Positions 16,313 through 25,657 of a stretch of DNA of 64,000 nt are shown here, one piece after another; positions within the stretch are counted from its first letter, which is position 1; each line of letters starts with the position of its first letter. The notes below the pieces were generated by a model that did not search any database, was not told the DNA's origin, and worked only from the letters and a program-made list of their open reading frames with translations. The position numbers and the translations under genes are program-made. Origin of the DNA: [Flexibacter] sp. ATCC 35208 (GTDB lineage Bacteria; Bacteroidota; Bacteroidia; Chitinophagales; Chitinophagaceae); NCBI RefSeq assembly GCF_001975825.1, contig NZ_MTKN01000033.1:1-64000 (forward strand), in the 5' to 3' direction.

Positions 16313-19300
16313 GTGAAGAACCTACCTATTGTCAGGCTACTGATATGTGCCTGTCTGTTATTAACTGCATCTGTGTATCCCTATGTATCCAAAGCCCAGG
16401 GAGACCAGACTGCGATCACTGTAAAACTAGGCACTAGCCAAACTACAGGTGCCTGGCTGCATTTACCGGATGATTACAACAGTACATCGACCAGTTATCC
16501 TCTTATAATTTTCCTGCATGGCGTAGGAGAGGGGGGAACTGATGTCAACGCTGTATTAGCGCATGGTGTACCAAAGATGATTGCAAACGGTGCAAAGATG
16601 CAGTATACAGTCAATGGAAAGTTGTTTAAATTTATCGTGGTATCTCCGCAAATCACCAATGGATGGGCAAGTGAGACCATGGTGCAAAGTGTACTGAATG
16701 ATATTAAATCAAAGTACAGAGTAGATGCATCCCGTATTTACCTGACCGGGTTAAGTGCCGGTGGTTATGGTGTATTAAATTACATCGCGTCTGGAACAAC
16801 CTATTCAGATAACCTGGCTGCTATCGTACCCGTGTCTTCAGCAGCAATTGATGCAAATAAATTTGCAGGACTATGTAATGTCGCCAGCAGCAAACTTGCT
16901 GTATGGATGCTATGTGGCACCAGCGACAGCTTTATTGGCAACCAACGTGATTACATCGCTGATATGAAGGCGTGTAGTCCATCTATCACTCCTATTGCTA
17001 CCGAATACAGCGGTGGTACACACAGCGATAATGTTTGGGACAAAGCATATGATCCCAACCACACTTACCAGAATCCTAACATTTACGAATGGATGTTGCA
17101 GTACAGCCGCAACACCGCATCTTCTACCATATCCCCTCCTGTAGCCGCCTTAGCATCTTCCAGCCTGACCATAACCTTACCAACCAATAGTACTACTTTA
17201 GATGGTTCCACTTCTACCGGTACCATCACTACATATGCATGGACGCAAACCTCAGGTCCCTCTACAGCGACACTGAGCAGCACCAGCACTGCAAAGATTA
17301 CTGCCAGCAACCTCGTTGCCGGCACTTATGTGTTTAAACTAACTGTATCAAATTCTGCAGGAAGTAGTTCACAAACTGTAACAGTAGTGGTGAATCCAGC
17401 CACTCCCGTAGCAGCTGTAGCAGCATCCAGCATTACGCTGACACTGCCTACGAATTCTACTACTTTAGACGGTTCTTCTTCTACCGGTACCATCACCAGT
17501 TATACATGGGCACAAACTTCGGGTCCTTCTACTGCTACACTGAGCAGTACCAGCACTGCAAAGATCACTGCCAGCAACCTGATAGCTGGCACCTATGTGT
17601 TTACACTGACCGTAAAGAACACTACAGGTAGTAGCAGCAAAACAGTGACGGTAGTAGTGAATGCCGCTACCACTGCCGCTCCGGTGGCAGCAGTGGCTTC
17701 TGCTTCCCTGAGCATTACATTACCTACCAACAGCACTGCTTTAGACGGTTCTTCTTCTACCGGTACCATCACCAGTTATACATGGGCACAAACTTCAGGT
17801 CCTTCTACTGCTACACTGAGCAGCACCAGCACTGCGAAGATCACTGCCAGCAACCTGATAGCTGGCACCTATGTGTTTACACTGACCGTGAAGAACACTA
17901 CAGGTAGCAGCAGCAAAACAGTCACCGTAACCGTAAATGCCGCTACCGGTGGCAAGACCGCCTGCGCCAGTTGCAAGTTCCTCATTACACCAGGTACGGA
18001 TGGCGGTGCATATATTAATGGTAACAACCTGGGTGTTCAACCAGGTGATACTGTATGTATCCAGTCAGGTAGTTACGACTACATCCAGTTCTTCAACATC
18101 ACCGGTACCACTGCCAAACCAATTGTATTCATCAACTGCGGTGGCCAGGTAAAAATAGGGAATGGTGGTAGCTATGGTTTTGTATTCAACAATGCCAAGT
18201 ATTTCAAAGTAACGGGTACAGGTAGTTCTGACACCTACGGTTTTAGTGTAGACGGTGTGAGCAAGAAACTGAACGTAGGTCTTGGTATCAGCAAGGGATG
18301 TACCGATTATGAAGCGGATCACTTTGAAATCACCGGCTCTGAAGTAGGGGTGATGGCAAAAGTAAACCCAGATTGCGATGTCAACAACCAGTATCCAACT
18401 TTCTCTATCAGAAATGTAAAACTGCATGATTTTTATATACACGATGTAACCGGTGAAGGTATGTATATTGGTAACACTGCGCCCAATGGAGAAACGTCCA
18501 CCTGCAACGGTGTATCTACCACCTTATTACCTCCACGCATTTATAACCTGAAAATTTACAACGTCATCACCGCCAATACCGGTTGGGATGGTATCCAGGT
18601 AGCTTCCGCACCTGAGAATGTAGAGATCTATAATAATAAGGTATCTAACTACGGTGTTGAAAATAAAGGTAGCCAGCAGGCGGGTATCATCCTTGGTGGT
18701 GAGTCCAACGGTAAGGTGTACAACAACACGGTGATCAAAGGTACCGGTAACGGTATTGAAATATTCGGTACGGGTCTGAGCTACGTTTACAACAACATTC
18801 TCAGCGATTGTGGTATAGATGGTACCAGCACAGGTCAGGATGCGATCTTCATCGACGACCGCCCTACCAAACAGAACTACACACCACTGCAGGTGTATGT
18901 GATGAACAACACCATCGTCAACTCAGGCAGAGATGCGATCCGTATGCAGAATACAAATGGTACCGATGGTACCGGCAACCTGTTTGTCAACAACCTTGCG
19001 GTAAAACCTGGTTCTCTGGCTTCGAGAGGAGCACGCGCATACCTGACTATTCAATCCGGTATATCATACACATCTGCAAATGGACTGAACTATCCGGATG
19101 CTGCGACTGTGAAGTTTGTAGATGCGGCTAATAAGAATTTCCACCTGGCAGCGGGTTCTCCTGCCATCGATCAGGGGAAGGATCTAAGCGCTTATTTCAA
19201 AATTGATATAGATGGCAACGCCCGCCCACAAGGCAGCGCATACGATGTAGGTGCCGATGAATATGCATCCGGTACTGCAGCAAACGTAGCGCCTACTGCC

Positions 19301-21298
19301 AGTGCAGGTGCTGACCAGGCCATTACTTTGCCCGTTACAACTGTTACACTTAATGGTACCGGATCTACTGATAGTGACGGTACCATTAAAACTTACAAAT
19401 GGGTTCAGACTTCCGGTCCGGTAACTGCCACTTTCAGCAGTGCGGCCATTGCCTCGCCTGTATTGACAAAACTCACTGCTGCAGGTACCTATGTATTTAC
19501 ACTGACTGTGACGGATGATGATGGCGCTACCGCTTCGGATGCTGTCACCATTACAGTGAATGCTGCGAATGTAGCACCTACTGCCAACGCCGGTACAGAT
19601 CAGACCATCACCCTGCCTACGACCACTGTTACCCTGAATGGTACAGGTTCCAAAGACACTGATGGTTCTATCAAAACTTACAAATGGGTACAGCCCTCAG
19701 GACCTGTCACTGCTACAATCAGCAATACAGCTATTGCGTCGCCGGTGATCACTAACCTGAAAACTGCGGGTACTTATGTATTCACCCTGACTGTTACTGA
19801 TGATGATGGTGCGACAGCTACTGACAATGTAACCATTACGGTAAAGGCTGCGAATGTTGCACCCACTGCCAATGCAGGTGCTGATCAGACCATTCAATTG
19901 CCTATTGCAACTGTAACGCTGAATGGTACTGGCTCTAAAGATAGCGATGGTACGATCAGTACTTATAAATGGGTACAGACATCTGGTCCGGCTACGGCCA
20001 CTATCAGCAGTGCAACCATTGCTTCTCCTGTGATTACTAACCTGTCTACTGCAGGCACCTATGTATTCACACTAACGGTGACAGATAATGGCGGCGCGAC
20101 TGCTACTGACCAGGTAACCATTACTGTAACTGCCGCTGCCGTGAATAAAGCGCCTACAGCCAATGCCGGTGCTGACCAGACCATTACTCTGCCTACTGCT
20201 ACTGTAACATTGAATGGTACAGGTTCTACTGACAGCGATGGTACAATCAATGCATACAAATGGGTACAGGCTTCCGGCCCTGTGACGGCGACACTGAGCA
20301 GCGCTACTATTGCTTCTCCGGTGGTAACAAAACTGACTACAGCAGGTAGCTATGTGTTCACATTGACGGTTACTGATGATGATGGCGCCACTGCTACTGA
20401 CAATGTAACCATTACGGTAAAGGCAGCGACTGTTTCTACACCTGCTGCTAATAAAGCACCTGTAGCGAATGCGGGTAGCGATATCACCATCACCATGCCT
20501 AGGAACAACACCACCGTAGATGGTTCGGGTTCTACTGACAGTGATGGCACAATCGTATCTTACAAATGGACACAGGTATCAGGACCGGCTACGGCATCTG
20601 TACCGTCTTCTACTGCTGCGAAGACAGATATCAATCAGCTCTCTTATGTGGGTACTTATGTATTCAGACTCACAGTGACTGATGATGATGGGGCAACTGC
20701 TACCGATGATATCAATGTAATTGTGAAAGCTGCCAGCAACAATAGCCTTGTGGCCAATGCGGGCGCAGATCAGACCATCACCCTGCCAACGGTGAATACC
20801 GTGACACTGACGGGTGCCGGATCTACTACTACAAATTATATCTCTTCTTATAAATGGGAATTGGTGAGTGGAACTGCTGGTTCGGCGACCATTCTGAATC
20901 CTGCTTCTGAAACACCGGTAATTACATTCTCACAGGCAGGCACTTATGTTTTTCGTCTTACCGTGACAGACACATATGGCGCTACCTCCACCGACGAAGT
21001 ATCGGTGTATGTGAATGGCAAGACTGCGGCTGTGGATGACAGCGAAGTCACGATACAGGTATATCCTAATCCTGCCAGTACCTCTCTCAACCTGAAGCTG
21101 GTGGTGAAAGAGGCGGCCAATCTTATTGTAAGAATATTTAACAGCAACGGGTATATTAAGGGTACTTATTATATGGGTACCACGAATACCGTGATGAAAA
21201 CCTTTGATGTAAGTGGTTTAGCAAACGGGCTGTATATTCTTGAAATAACGGATGGTAATTCGATGAAACTAACCAGTAAGTTTATAAAAGTTAATTGA
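16313..21298 (+). CDS. Giant secreted T9SS protein: esterase, PKD-like repeats, beta-helix, PKD-like repeats
   Basis: 1661 residues. Signal peptide (1-28, ending SKAQG). Alpha/beta-hydrolase of the PHB-depolymerase/feruloyl-esterase type at ~30-265: LIIFLHGVGEGG near 63, nucleophile in LTGLSAGGYG (~S148), catalytic His in GGTHSDNVWDKAYD (~H237). Three PKD-like repeats at ~270-545, a right-handed beta-helix (CASCKFLITPG..., AGIILGGESNGKVYNN) at ~545-985, six more PKD-like repeats (NxAPTANAGADQTITLP type) at ~985-1560, and a T9SS type A sorting domain (VYPNPASTSLNL ... KFIKVN) at the end. The start is GTG: an in-frame TAA lies three codons upstream and the signal peptide begins directly after. 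Expected on the cell surface or released. The esterase resembles those at 21337 and 30387. Substrate unknown; an acylated polysaccharide is inferred. Confidence 0.9.
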   Translation: MKNLPIVRLLICACLLLTASVYPYVSKAQGDQTAITVKLGTSQTTGAWLHLPDDYNSTSTSYPLIIFLHGVGEGGTDVNAVLAHGVPKMIANGAKMQYTVNGKLFKFIVVSPQITNGWASETMVQSVLNDIKSKYRVDASRIYLTGLSAGGYGVLNYIASGTTYSDNLAAIVPVSSAAIDANKFAGLCNVASSKLAVWMLCGTSDSFIGNQRDYIADMKACSPSITPIATEYSGGTHSDNVWDKAYDPNHTYQNPNIYEWMLQYSRNTASSTISPPVAALASSSLTITLPTNSTTLDGSTSTGTITTYAWTQTSGPSTATLSSTSTAKITASNLVAGTYVFKLTVSNSAGSSSQTVTVVVNPATPVAAVAASSITLTLPTNSTTLDGSSSTGTITSYTWAQTSGPSTATLSSTSTAKITASNLIAGTYVFTLTVKNTTGSSSKTVTVVVNAATTAAPVAAVASASLSITLPTNSTALDGSSSTGTITSYTWAQTSGPSTATLSSTSTAKITASNLIAGTYVFTLTVKNTTGSSSKTVTVTVNAATGGKTACASCKFLITPGTDGGAYINGNNLGVQPGDTVCIQSGSYDYIQFFNITGTTAKPIVFINCGGQVKIGNGGSYGFVFNNAKYFKVTGTGSSDTYGFSVDGVSKKLNVGLGISKGCTDYEADHFEITGSEVGVMAKVNPDCDVNNQYPTFSIRNVKLHDFYIHDVTGEGMYIGNTAPNGETSTCNGVSTTLLPPRIYNLKIYNVITANTGWDGIQVASAPENVEIYNNKVSNYGVENKGSQQAGIILGGESNGKVYNNTVIKGTGNGIEIFGTGLSYVYNNILSDCGIDGTSTGQDAIFIDDRPTKQNYTPLQVYVMNNTIVNSGRDAIRMQNTNGTDGTGNLFVNNLAVKPGSLASRGARAYLTIQSGISYTSANGLNYPDAATVKFVDAANKNFHLAAGSPAIDQGKDLSAYFKIDIDGNARPQGSAYDVGADEYASGTAANVAPTASAGADQAITLPVTTVTLNGTGSTDSDGTIKTYKWVQTSGPVTATFSSAAIASPVLTKLTAAGTYVFTLTVTDDDGATASDAVTITVNAANVAPTANAGTDQTITLPTTTVTLNGTGSKDTDGSIKTYKWVQPSGPVTATISNTAIASPVITNLKTAGTYVFTLTVTDDDGATATDNVTITVKAANVAPTANAGADQTIQLPIATVTLNGTGSKDSDGTISTYKWVQTSGPATATISSATIASPVITNLSTAGTYVFTLTVTDNGGATATDQVTITVTAAAVNKAPTANAGADQTITLPTATVTLNGTGSTDSDGTINAYKWVQASGPVTATLSSATIASPVVTKLTTAGSYVFTLTVTDDDGATATDNVTITVKAATVSTPAANKAPVANAGSDITITMPRNNTTVDGSGSTDSDGTIVSYKWTQVSGPATASVPSSTAAKTDINQLSYVGTYVFRLTVTDDDGATATDDINVIVKAASNNSLVANAGADQTITLPTVNTVTLTGAGSTTTNYISSYKWELVSGTAGSATILNPASETPVITFSQAGTYVFRLTVTDTYGATSTDEVSVYVNGKTAAVDDSEVTIQVYPNPASTSLNLKLVVKEAANLIVRIFNSNGYIKGTYYMGTTNTVMKTFDVSGLANGLYILEITDGNSMKLTSKFIKVN
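17471..17940 (+). repeat. Nearly identical tandem coding repeats (276-bp period)
   Basis: The second and third PKD-like units of the 1661-residue protein share long almost identical DNA (17471-17660 versus 17747-17936) with only a few third-base changes. This suggests recent duplication or gene conversion, and likely variation in copy number between strains. Confidence 0.8.
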
Positions 21299-21303
21299 AT
21301 GAG

Positions 21304-21335
21304 AAAAGGCCTGCGGTGTACCGCAGGCCTTTTTT
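21304..21335. terminator. Bidirectional terminator between convergent genes
   Basis: AAAAGGCCTGCGGT pairs with ACCGCAGGCCTTTT around GT. It lies between the stop codons of the 1661-aa protein (plus) and the small esterase (minus) and serves both. Confidence 0.9.
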
Positions 21336-21336
21336 A

Positions 21337-22125
21337 TCACTTTTTGTATTGCAACATCCACTCATAAATACTCATACCATACTGTTTATTCTTAGGATCA
21401 TACAGTGCTTTCCATGTATGATGTGCAAATCCATCCAATATTGTTAGCTTAGCCAGATTTGGCTTATGAGAGTTCGTACTATCCTTATACCGTTCACACT
21501 CCTCCAGAAAATGCGGTTCATCTGTCCCTGCCATGTACCAGGTGGCGATATTCGCATCTGCAACCAGCTTAAAACGTTTCATATTCGCTACATCAATCGT
21601 CGCTACCGACATGGGTACTGCTGCTGCAATACGATTAGACAGCTTCGCATTATCCGTCATTGCCATCACCGTCGCCCAGCCACCTGCACTGTAACCAGTG
21701 AGGTATATCCTGGAACGATCTACTCTGTAATGTTTCTCTATATCGTCCAGCAGGCGTTTGATTTCTGCTGGTTTCAGTCCCCAACTAGGCGCTTGTGGCG
21801 CAACAACAATGAATTTATACAGTTTACCATCAACGGGATTTACAGCTTCTATTTTCTCCCCATTATTGATCCAGTAAGGAATGCCTTCAAGATATAACTT
21901 AGACAGGTCATGTCCTGATTTGCTTTTTCCATGCAGAAAAACGATCAGCGGGTATTCTTTTTTGGACTTATTATAATCGTCCGGGAGCTGCAGCAATGCC
22001 CCTATTTTATTCCAGGGATTTACCGGAATAAGTATACTGTCCATTCGGTGCTGCGCATATGTGTTCACTGTTTGTATGCACATTACGAACAAAAGTGCAA
22101 CAATTGTAGTGGTACTTTTTACCAT
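21337..22125 (-). CDS. Secreted alpha/beta-hydrolase (esterase), stand-alone
   Basis: 262 residues. Signal peptide MVKSTTTIVALLFVMCIQTVNTYA, then a single hydrolase domain of the same type as the N-termini of the two giant proteins: LIVFLHGKSKSG near 63, nucleophile in LTGYSAGGWA (~S147), and catalytic His followed by W and A in FAHHTWKALYD (~H237), ending IYEWMLQYKK as in the 1661-aa protein (NIYEWMLQYS). It has no sorting domain and so is probably periplasmic. It starts 33 bp after the TolC-like gene and is the last gene of the exopolysaccharide operon. Likely a carbohydrate esterase or depolymerase acting on polymer or trapped intermediates; not proven. Confidence 0.8.
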   Translation of the reverse strand: MVKSTTTIVALLFVMCIQTVNTYAQHRMDSILIPVNPWNKIGALLQLPDDYNKSKKEYPLIVFLHGKSKSGHDLSKLYLEGIPYWINNGEKIEAVNPVDGKLYKFIVVAPQAPSWGLKPAEIKRLLDDIEKHYRVDRSRIYLTGYSAGGWATVMAMTDNAKLSNRIAAAVPMSVATIDVANMKRFKLVADANIATWYMAGTDEPHFLEECERYKDSTNSHKPNLAKLTILDGFAHHTWKALYDPKNKQYGMSIYEWMLQYKK

Positions 22126-22158
22126 GACAAAAAATTATTTTAAATGAATGAGCCCGGG

Positions 22159-22869
22159 TTACTGGGCAATAACAGTCTCCAGCTTCACACCGATCAGCTC
22201 TTCGATTTCCAGCTTTACATTAGCCAGGTCTCTTTCCAGATTCAGCTTCTTGGTTCTGTCATTGTTATACTGCTGTGATGCGGAGGTATATGATTCGTAA
22301 GAAATGCTACCTGCAGCCAGTTTGCTTTCTGCCTGTGTGAATGCTGCAAAATCATCTTCAGTGATTTCGTTCTGCATTGCCAGCAATTGTTTGTTCATCA
22401 GGTAGTCGTGGTATTTGGACAATACCATTGCTTTGATCTGTCTTTTGGCTGATTCTTCCTGCGCAGAAGCAATGTTTACATTCGACCTGGCTACTTTTAC
22501 ATCAGCGCCTTTACCAACCAGTGAACCCAATGGTACATTCACACCCACGTTCCAGAGCGGATAGTACACCTGTGCACGATAGTCGCCGGAGTTTTTGAAG
22601 CGCCCCAGTGTTACATCATTGAAGTTTGCACTGAGGGTTACATAATTCAGCCAGTTACCCTTTGCTTTGTTGAGCTCATATTCTGCTCTTTGTTTTTCGT
22701 ATACTCTAACTTTTAGATCTGGATTCTCGTACGCGAGTTGTACCAGTTTTTCCTGGATGTCTTCTGCTGATACATCTTTGGAAGGGGTAGAAGGCAATGT
22801 CTTGTTTTGTGCGCTCACTGTGAGAGCTGTAGAGAGGAAAATTAAAAGGACGCTGATGTGCTGTTTCAT
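22159..22869 (-). CDS. Half-size TolC-like outer-membrane factor
   Basis: 236 residues with a signal peptide (MKQHISVLLIFLSTALTVSAQ). The rest reads like one of the two structural repeats of TolC/OEP proteins: helix PDLKVRVYEKQRAEYELNKAKGNWLNYVTLSANF, strand segments around YYPLWNVGVNVPLG, then a long heptad-rich helix pair from ~125 to 225 (AQEESAKRQIKAMVLSKYHDYL; EIEELIGVKLE). Full TolC proteins have about 400-490 residues, so a trimer from this protein would supply only half the helices; a hexamer would be one solution. The start overlaps the polymerase stop (ATGA). Its place in a Wzx/Wzy-type operon without a visible Wza suggests a part in polymer export, which is inferred. Confidence 0.7.
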   Translation of the reverse strand: MKQHISVLLIFLSTALTVSAQNKTLPSTPSKDVSAEDIQEKLVQLAYENPDLKVRVYEKQRAEYELNKAKGNWLNYVTLSANFNDVTLGRFKNSGDYRAQVYYPLWNVGVNVPLGSLVGKGADVKVARSNVNIASAQEESAKRQIKAMVLSKYHDYLMNKQLLAMQNEITEDDFAAFTQAESKLAAGSISYESYTSASQQYNNDRTKKLNLERDLANVKLEIEELIGVKLETVIAQ

Positions 22870-24359
22870 GTTATTATAGTTTTTGCTTGGTCTGAATTTT
22901 TATGAGAAAGTGTTTCGAAATCTTTCATTTTTACGATGATGGCCATGGCGCTATAAAAGAAGAATGCGCCGGGTATCTGCCCGATGGCCACCTGTGCATA
23001 GTGCGCGATGATGTAGGCATATAACCCTGTCACAATGGCTACATAGAGCGCCCTGACCTCCCGGGTCCTGGCCTGATAATATCCTTTTACGCCTACGAGG
23101 AGGGTGACAAAGAATAGCGTCATTGTGATTATTAGCCCGATCCAGCCCGTTTCGAGTGCTGTTCGGAGGTAACCGCTGTCCGGTGGAAAACCTGCCAGCG
23201 GATGGCCTGGATTGTACTGTATACCTAATACCCCGGAAGTGGCTACCCCCCCCCCGATAGGATGCCGCAGTATATAAGGTTGTATGTGATGCCTGTTTTC
23301 ATCCCTCACGTTCATCGATTCATCATCTTTGAGGTGAAAGGACGTACGTATACGGTTCACTGTATTATTGCCGGAAAATGGTCCGAACATGAGCACCACG
23401 ATAAACATAAAGAACCCTGCCATGAACAGCAATGTTCTACGGTTTGTGATGGTCATCAGAAAATAGATAGCCAGACCACCGGGTATCATAAAGTAAGCCG
23501 TACGCGTACCGGAAAAGGCCATGCCCAGGCACATAATGATAATGCCCACTATGAGCCAGTTACGTTGCTTTGGCTTTTGTGTGGTCATGGCCAGTACAAT
23601 GGCAAATACCACGCTGCACGCCATCAATATACCATAAGCAGTAGGGTCGGAGAGGAAGGAGAACTTCCTGATCTCACCACCCTGGAAGTACAGTCTGTAA
23701 CGCACCGGATCACTTACTACCCAGTGCTCTTCAAAGCCCAGTAACCCAAACCATTCCTGGAAACAGCCATAGGCACCACTCAGTACGGACAGGAATAACC
23801 AGAGTTTGAGATAATCTTTTACATCTTTGACACTGTTGAAAGTGAACAGGCCGATAAAATAGATCATCACGAAGTTGACAAACTTGCGCACGGTAAATAT
23901 CCACCCCGATACTGAATACATAGAGGGGTTGAACAATTCGATGAGCAGAAATCCCAGGTACATGATGTACATGTAAGAAACAGGATTCTTCATATACTGC
24001 CAGATGCGCTGCTTATGAATCGTCTTTTTATAATAAGCGCCGATGAAGGTCACCGCTGTCAGTACATCGACAGCCACACCCATGGGGAGGGTATCGTCAG
24101 ACATGCGCTTAATGTAAAACATAAAGAAACCCACTACCGTAGTAATCAGAAACCCCAGATGGGTATTGAACAGACAGATCAGTGTGACCATGCCTCCTAT
24201 TAAGCCTGCTGCGATGATCATACCTATGCGGTAATCTACGTAGCCCACCAGCAGGCTGATGCCGATGGCTACTACTAACACAGCGGCAAAGGCCAGGGGC
24301 TTGTGCAGTAAACCGGACCCTCGCAGAGGTGCTGCTCCTGTGATGAGTGATGGTCGCAT
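22866..24359 (-). CDS. Wzy-like polysaccharide polymerase / O-antigen ligase family
   Basis: 497 residues with about twelve hydrophobic segments from residue 18 to 480. The family Wzy_C region lies around 330-430, with a large periplasmic loop (RTSFHLKDDESMNVRDENR ... HPIGGGVATSGVLG ... PPDSGYLRTALETGWIG). This layout is that of the O-antigen ligase/polymerase family, which joins lipid-linked repeat units at the periplasmic face. In this operon polymerase is likelier than ligase, because a flippase and a chain-length co-polymerase lie next to it. Coupled by an ATGA overlap to the TolC-like gene. Confidence 0.85.
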   Translation of the reverse strand: MRPSLITGAAPLRGSGLLHKPLAFAAVLVVAIGISLLVGYVDYRIGMIIAAGLIGGMVTLICLFNTHLGFLITTVVGFFMFYIKRMSDDTLPMGVAVDVLTAVTFIGAYYKKTIHKQRIWQYMKNPVSYMYIMYLGFLLIELFNPSMYSVSGWIFTVRKFVNFVMIYFIGLFTFNSVKDVKDYLKLWLFLSVLSGAYGCFQEWFGLLGFEEHWVVSDPVRYRLYFQGGEIRKFSFLSDPTAYGILMACSVVFAIVLAMTTQKPKQRNWLIVGIIIMCLGMAFSGTRTAYFMIPGGLAIYFLMTITNRRTLLFMAGFFMFIVVLMFGPFSGNNTVNRIRTSFHLKDDESMNVRDENRHHIQPYILRHPIGGGVATSGVLGIQYNPGHPLAGFPPDSGYLRTALETGWIGLIITMTLFFVTLLVGVKGYYQARTREVRALYVAIVTGLYAYIIAHYAQVAIGQIPGAFFFYSAMAIIVKMKDFETLSHKNSDQAKTIIT

Positions 24360-24362
24360 ATC

Positions 24363-24467
24363 TTAGAAGAATAAAACTTTTAATGCCAGAAATAACAACG
24401 TGAAGCCAATGAATAGTGTCACGGTGATCTCTAATAACCGATCGTCTGAAAACCTGTTATCTTTCAT
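24363..24467 (-). CDS. 34-residue single-pass membrane miniprotein
   Basis: A short frame not listed by standard length cut-offs. It starts with an ATG that overlaps the stop of the glycosyltransferase gene (ATGA at 24464-24467) and ends three bases before the polymerase ATG. The protein has a charged head (MKDNRFSDDRLLE) followed by about 20 hydrophobic residues (ITVTLFIGFTLLFLALKVLFF), as expected for one transmembrane helix with the N-terminus in the cytoplasm. The exact fit between two coupled genes is the main evidence that it is real. No family is recognised. It may be a small subunit of the polymerase or flippase, or serve translational coupling. Confidence 0.6.
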   Translation of the reverse strand: MKDNRFSDDRLLEITVTLFIGFTLLFLALKVLFF

Positions 24468-25657
24468 GCTTCTACGTTTTGAGTTTGTTCAAGGTATGCC
24501 CCCATTAATGCAATACACTGTTCCCAGGTATGTGAAAATGCAAAGGCTTTTCTTGCTTCCTGCAGTTCGGTGTTATCACCCTCCTGCAGGGCGGTGTCGA
24601 TGTTTATGATGTAGTCATCTGCTGTCTTGCAGAGATATACATAAGGTGCAAAGATTTGCATCGCTACCGTATCTGTTGCTACCACCGGTTTGCCCAGTGC
24701 CAGGTACTCGTCTATCTTACGGGGATAGTTACCAATGGTCATCTCATTGAGCTCCTGTGGATTGATACATACATCAAAAGTGCTGAGCCATGATGGAAGT
24801 TCCCCTCCATGACGGGCACCCATGAAGTGTACGTTCTTCAACTGATGCAGTGAACTGTTACGGAATGCCTCGTCTTCAGGACCAACCAGTATCAGTGTCC
24901 ATTCAGGACGTTGTGTAGCAATCTGTTCCAGCAATGAGATGTTGAGCCGGGATTTGATCAATGCACCTACATACCCGATCACAGGGCTTTTGAAATCTTT
25001 GAACGGCGGATATTCTTCTTTCGTCCAACCGAAGTCACAACCCTGTCCGATATCAAAAGATGCTTTGTTATACTTTGCACCATACGCTGCGAGGTAAGCT
25101 GAATTGGCAGCGACCATCGTAGCTTTCTGCATGAGCAATGGTTCCAGTCTTACGCCATGCTTTTTGAAATATGGCTGACTGGTCAGGTTATCCCTGATAT
25201 AGTAGATCGTTTCCTTTACACCTTCCAGCAATTCAGGCAGGTACTGTGCACGGAAAAAATCATTATCGATAAACAACAACGCATCGTTAAATCCAAGTCG
25301 CTTAGCTGCCTGGTTGATTTCGCGGGCGAGTCTTTTATTGTTGACTAAGTTGATCCTGTCAAAGATCGATGGCACGGGAATCCAGTTGATAGATTCCAAT
25401 ACGGTACGTGGATCCAGGGTCCAGAGCGAAGCAGAGACAGGCTTCAGATCGTTGGTGTCGCCACGGAGGCTTGCTTTTCTGGTCAGCACCATTTCGTCGT
25501 CGCTGGATCGGATGGCAGAGATCCTGTCCAGTGCCCTGTTTACGTACAATACACGGTTGTATTGTGACAGTTCCTGCGCCATGTTCTTACAGTTACTCCC
25601 GATCTTAATATCCCAGGGCTGTAAGCCTACTACGATTATATCCCTGTTCCTGATCAT
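24464..25657 (-). CDS. Glycosyltransferase (GT4-like, GT-B fold)
   Basis: 397 residues from the ATG at 25657, which overlaps the flippase stop as ATGA; an ATG at 25669 would give 401 and a 16-base overlap. Opening RDIIVVGLQPWDIKIGSNCKNMAQELS is typical of cytoplasmic GT-B transferases in polysaccharide loci. The C-domain has SPVIGYVGALIKSRLN near 230, LILVGPEDEAF near 260 and DVCINPQELNEMTIGNYPRKIDEYLALGKPVVA near 310-345, which holds the donor-binding E-x7-E-like region. Donor and acceptor are unknown. One of five glycosyltransferases in the locus. Confidence 0.85.
   Translation of the reverse strand: MIRNRDIIVVGLQPWDIKIGSNCKNMAQELSQYNRVLYVNRALDRISAIRSSDDEMVLTRKASLRGDTNDLKPVSASLWTLDPRTVLESINWIPVPSIFDRINLVNNKRLAREINQAAKRLGFNDALLFIDNDFFRAQYLPELLEGVKETIYYIRDNLTSQPYFKKHGVRLEPLLMQKATMVAANSAYLAAYGAKYNKASFDIGQGCDFGWTKEEYPPFKDFKSPVIGYVGALIKSRLNISLLEQIATQRPEWTLILVGPEDEAFRNSSLHQLKNVHFMGARHGGELPSWLSTFDVCINPQELNEMTIGNYPRKIDEYLALGKPVVATDTVAMQIFAPYVYLCKTADDYIINIDTALQEGDNTELQEARKAFAFSHTWEQCIALMGAYLEQTQNVEA

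Noticed and set aside
16122-16316. 64-residue plus-strand frame upstream of the giant protein
   Set aside because: It lies over the -33/-7 promoter and leader of the 1661-aa gene, has the composition of AT-rich noise and runs into the GTG start.
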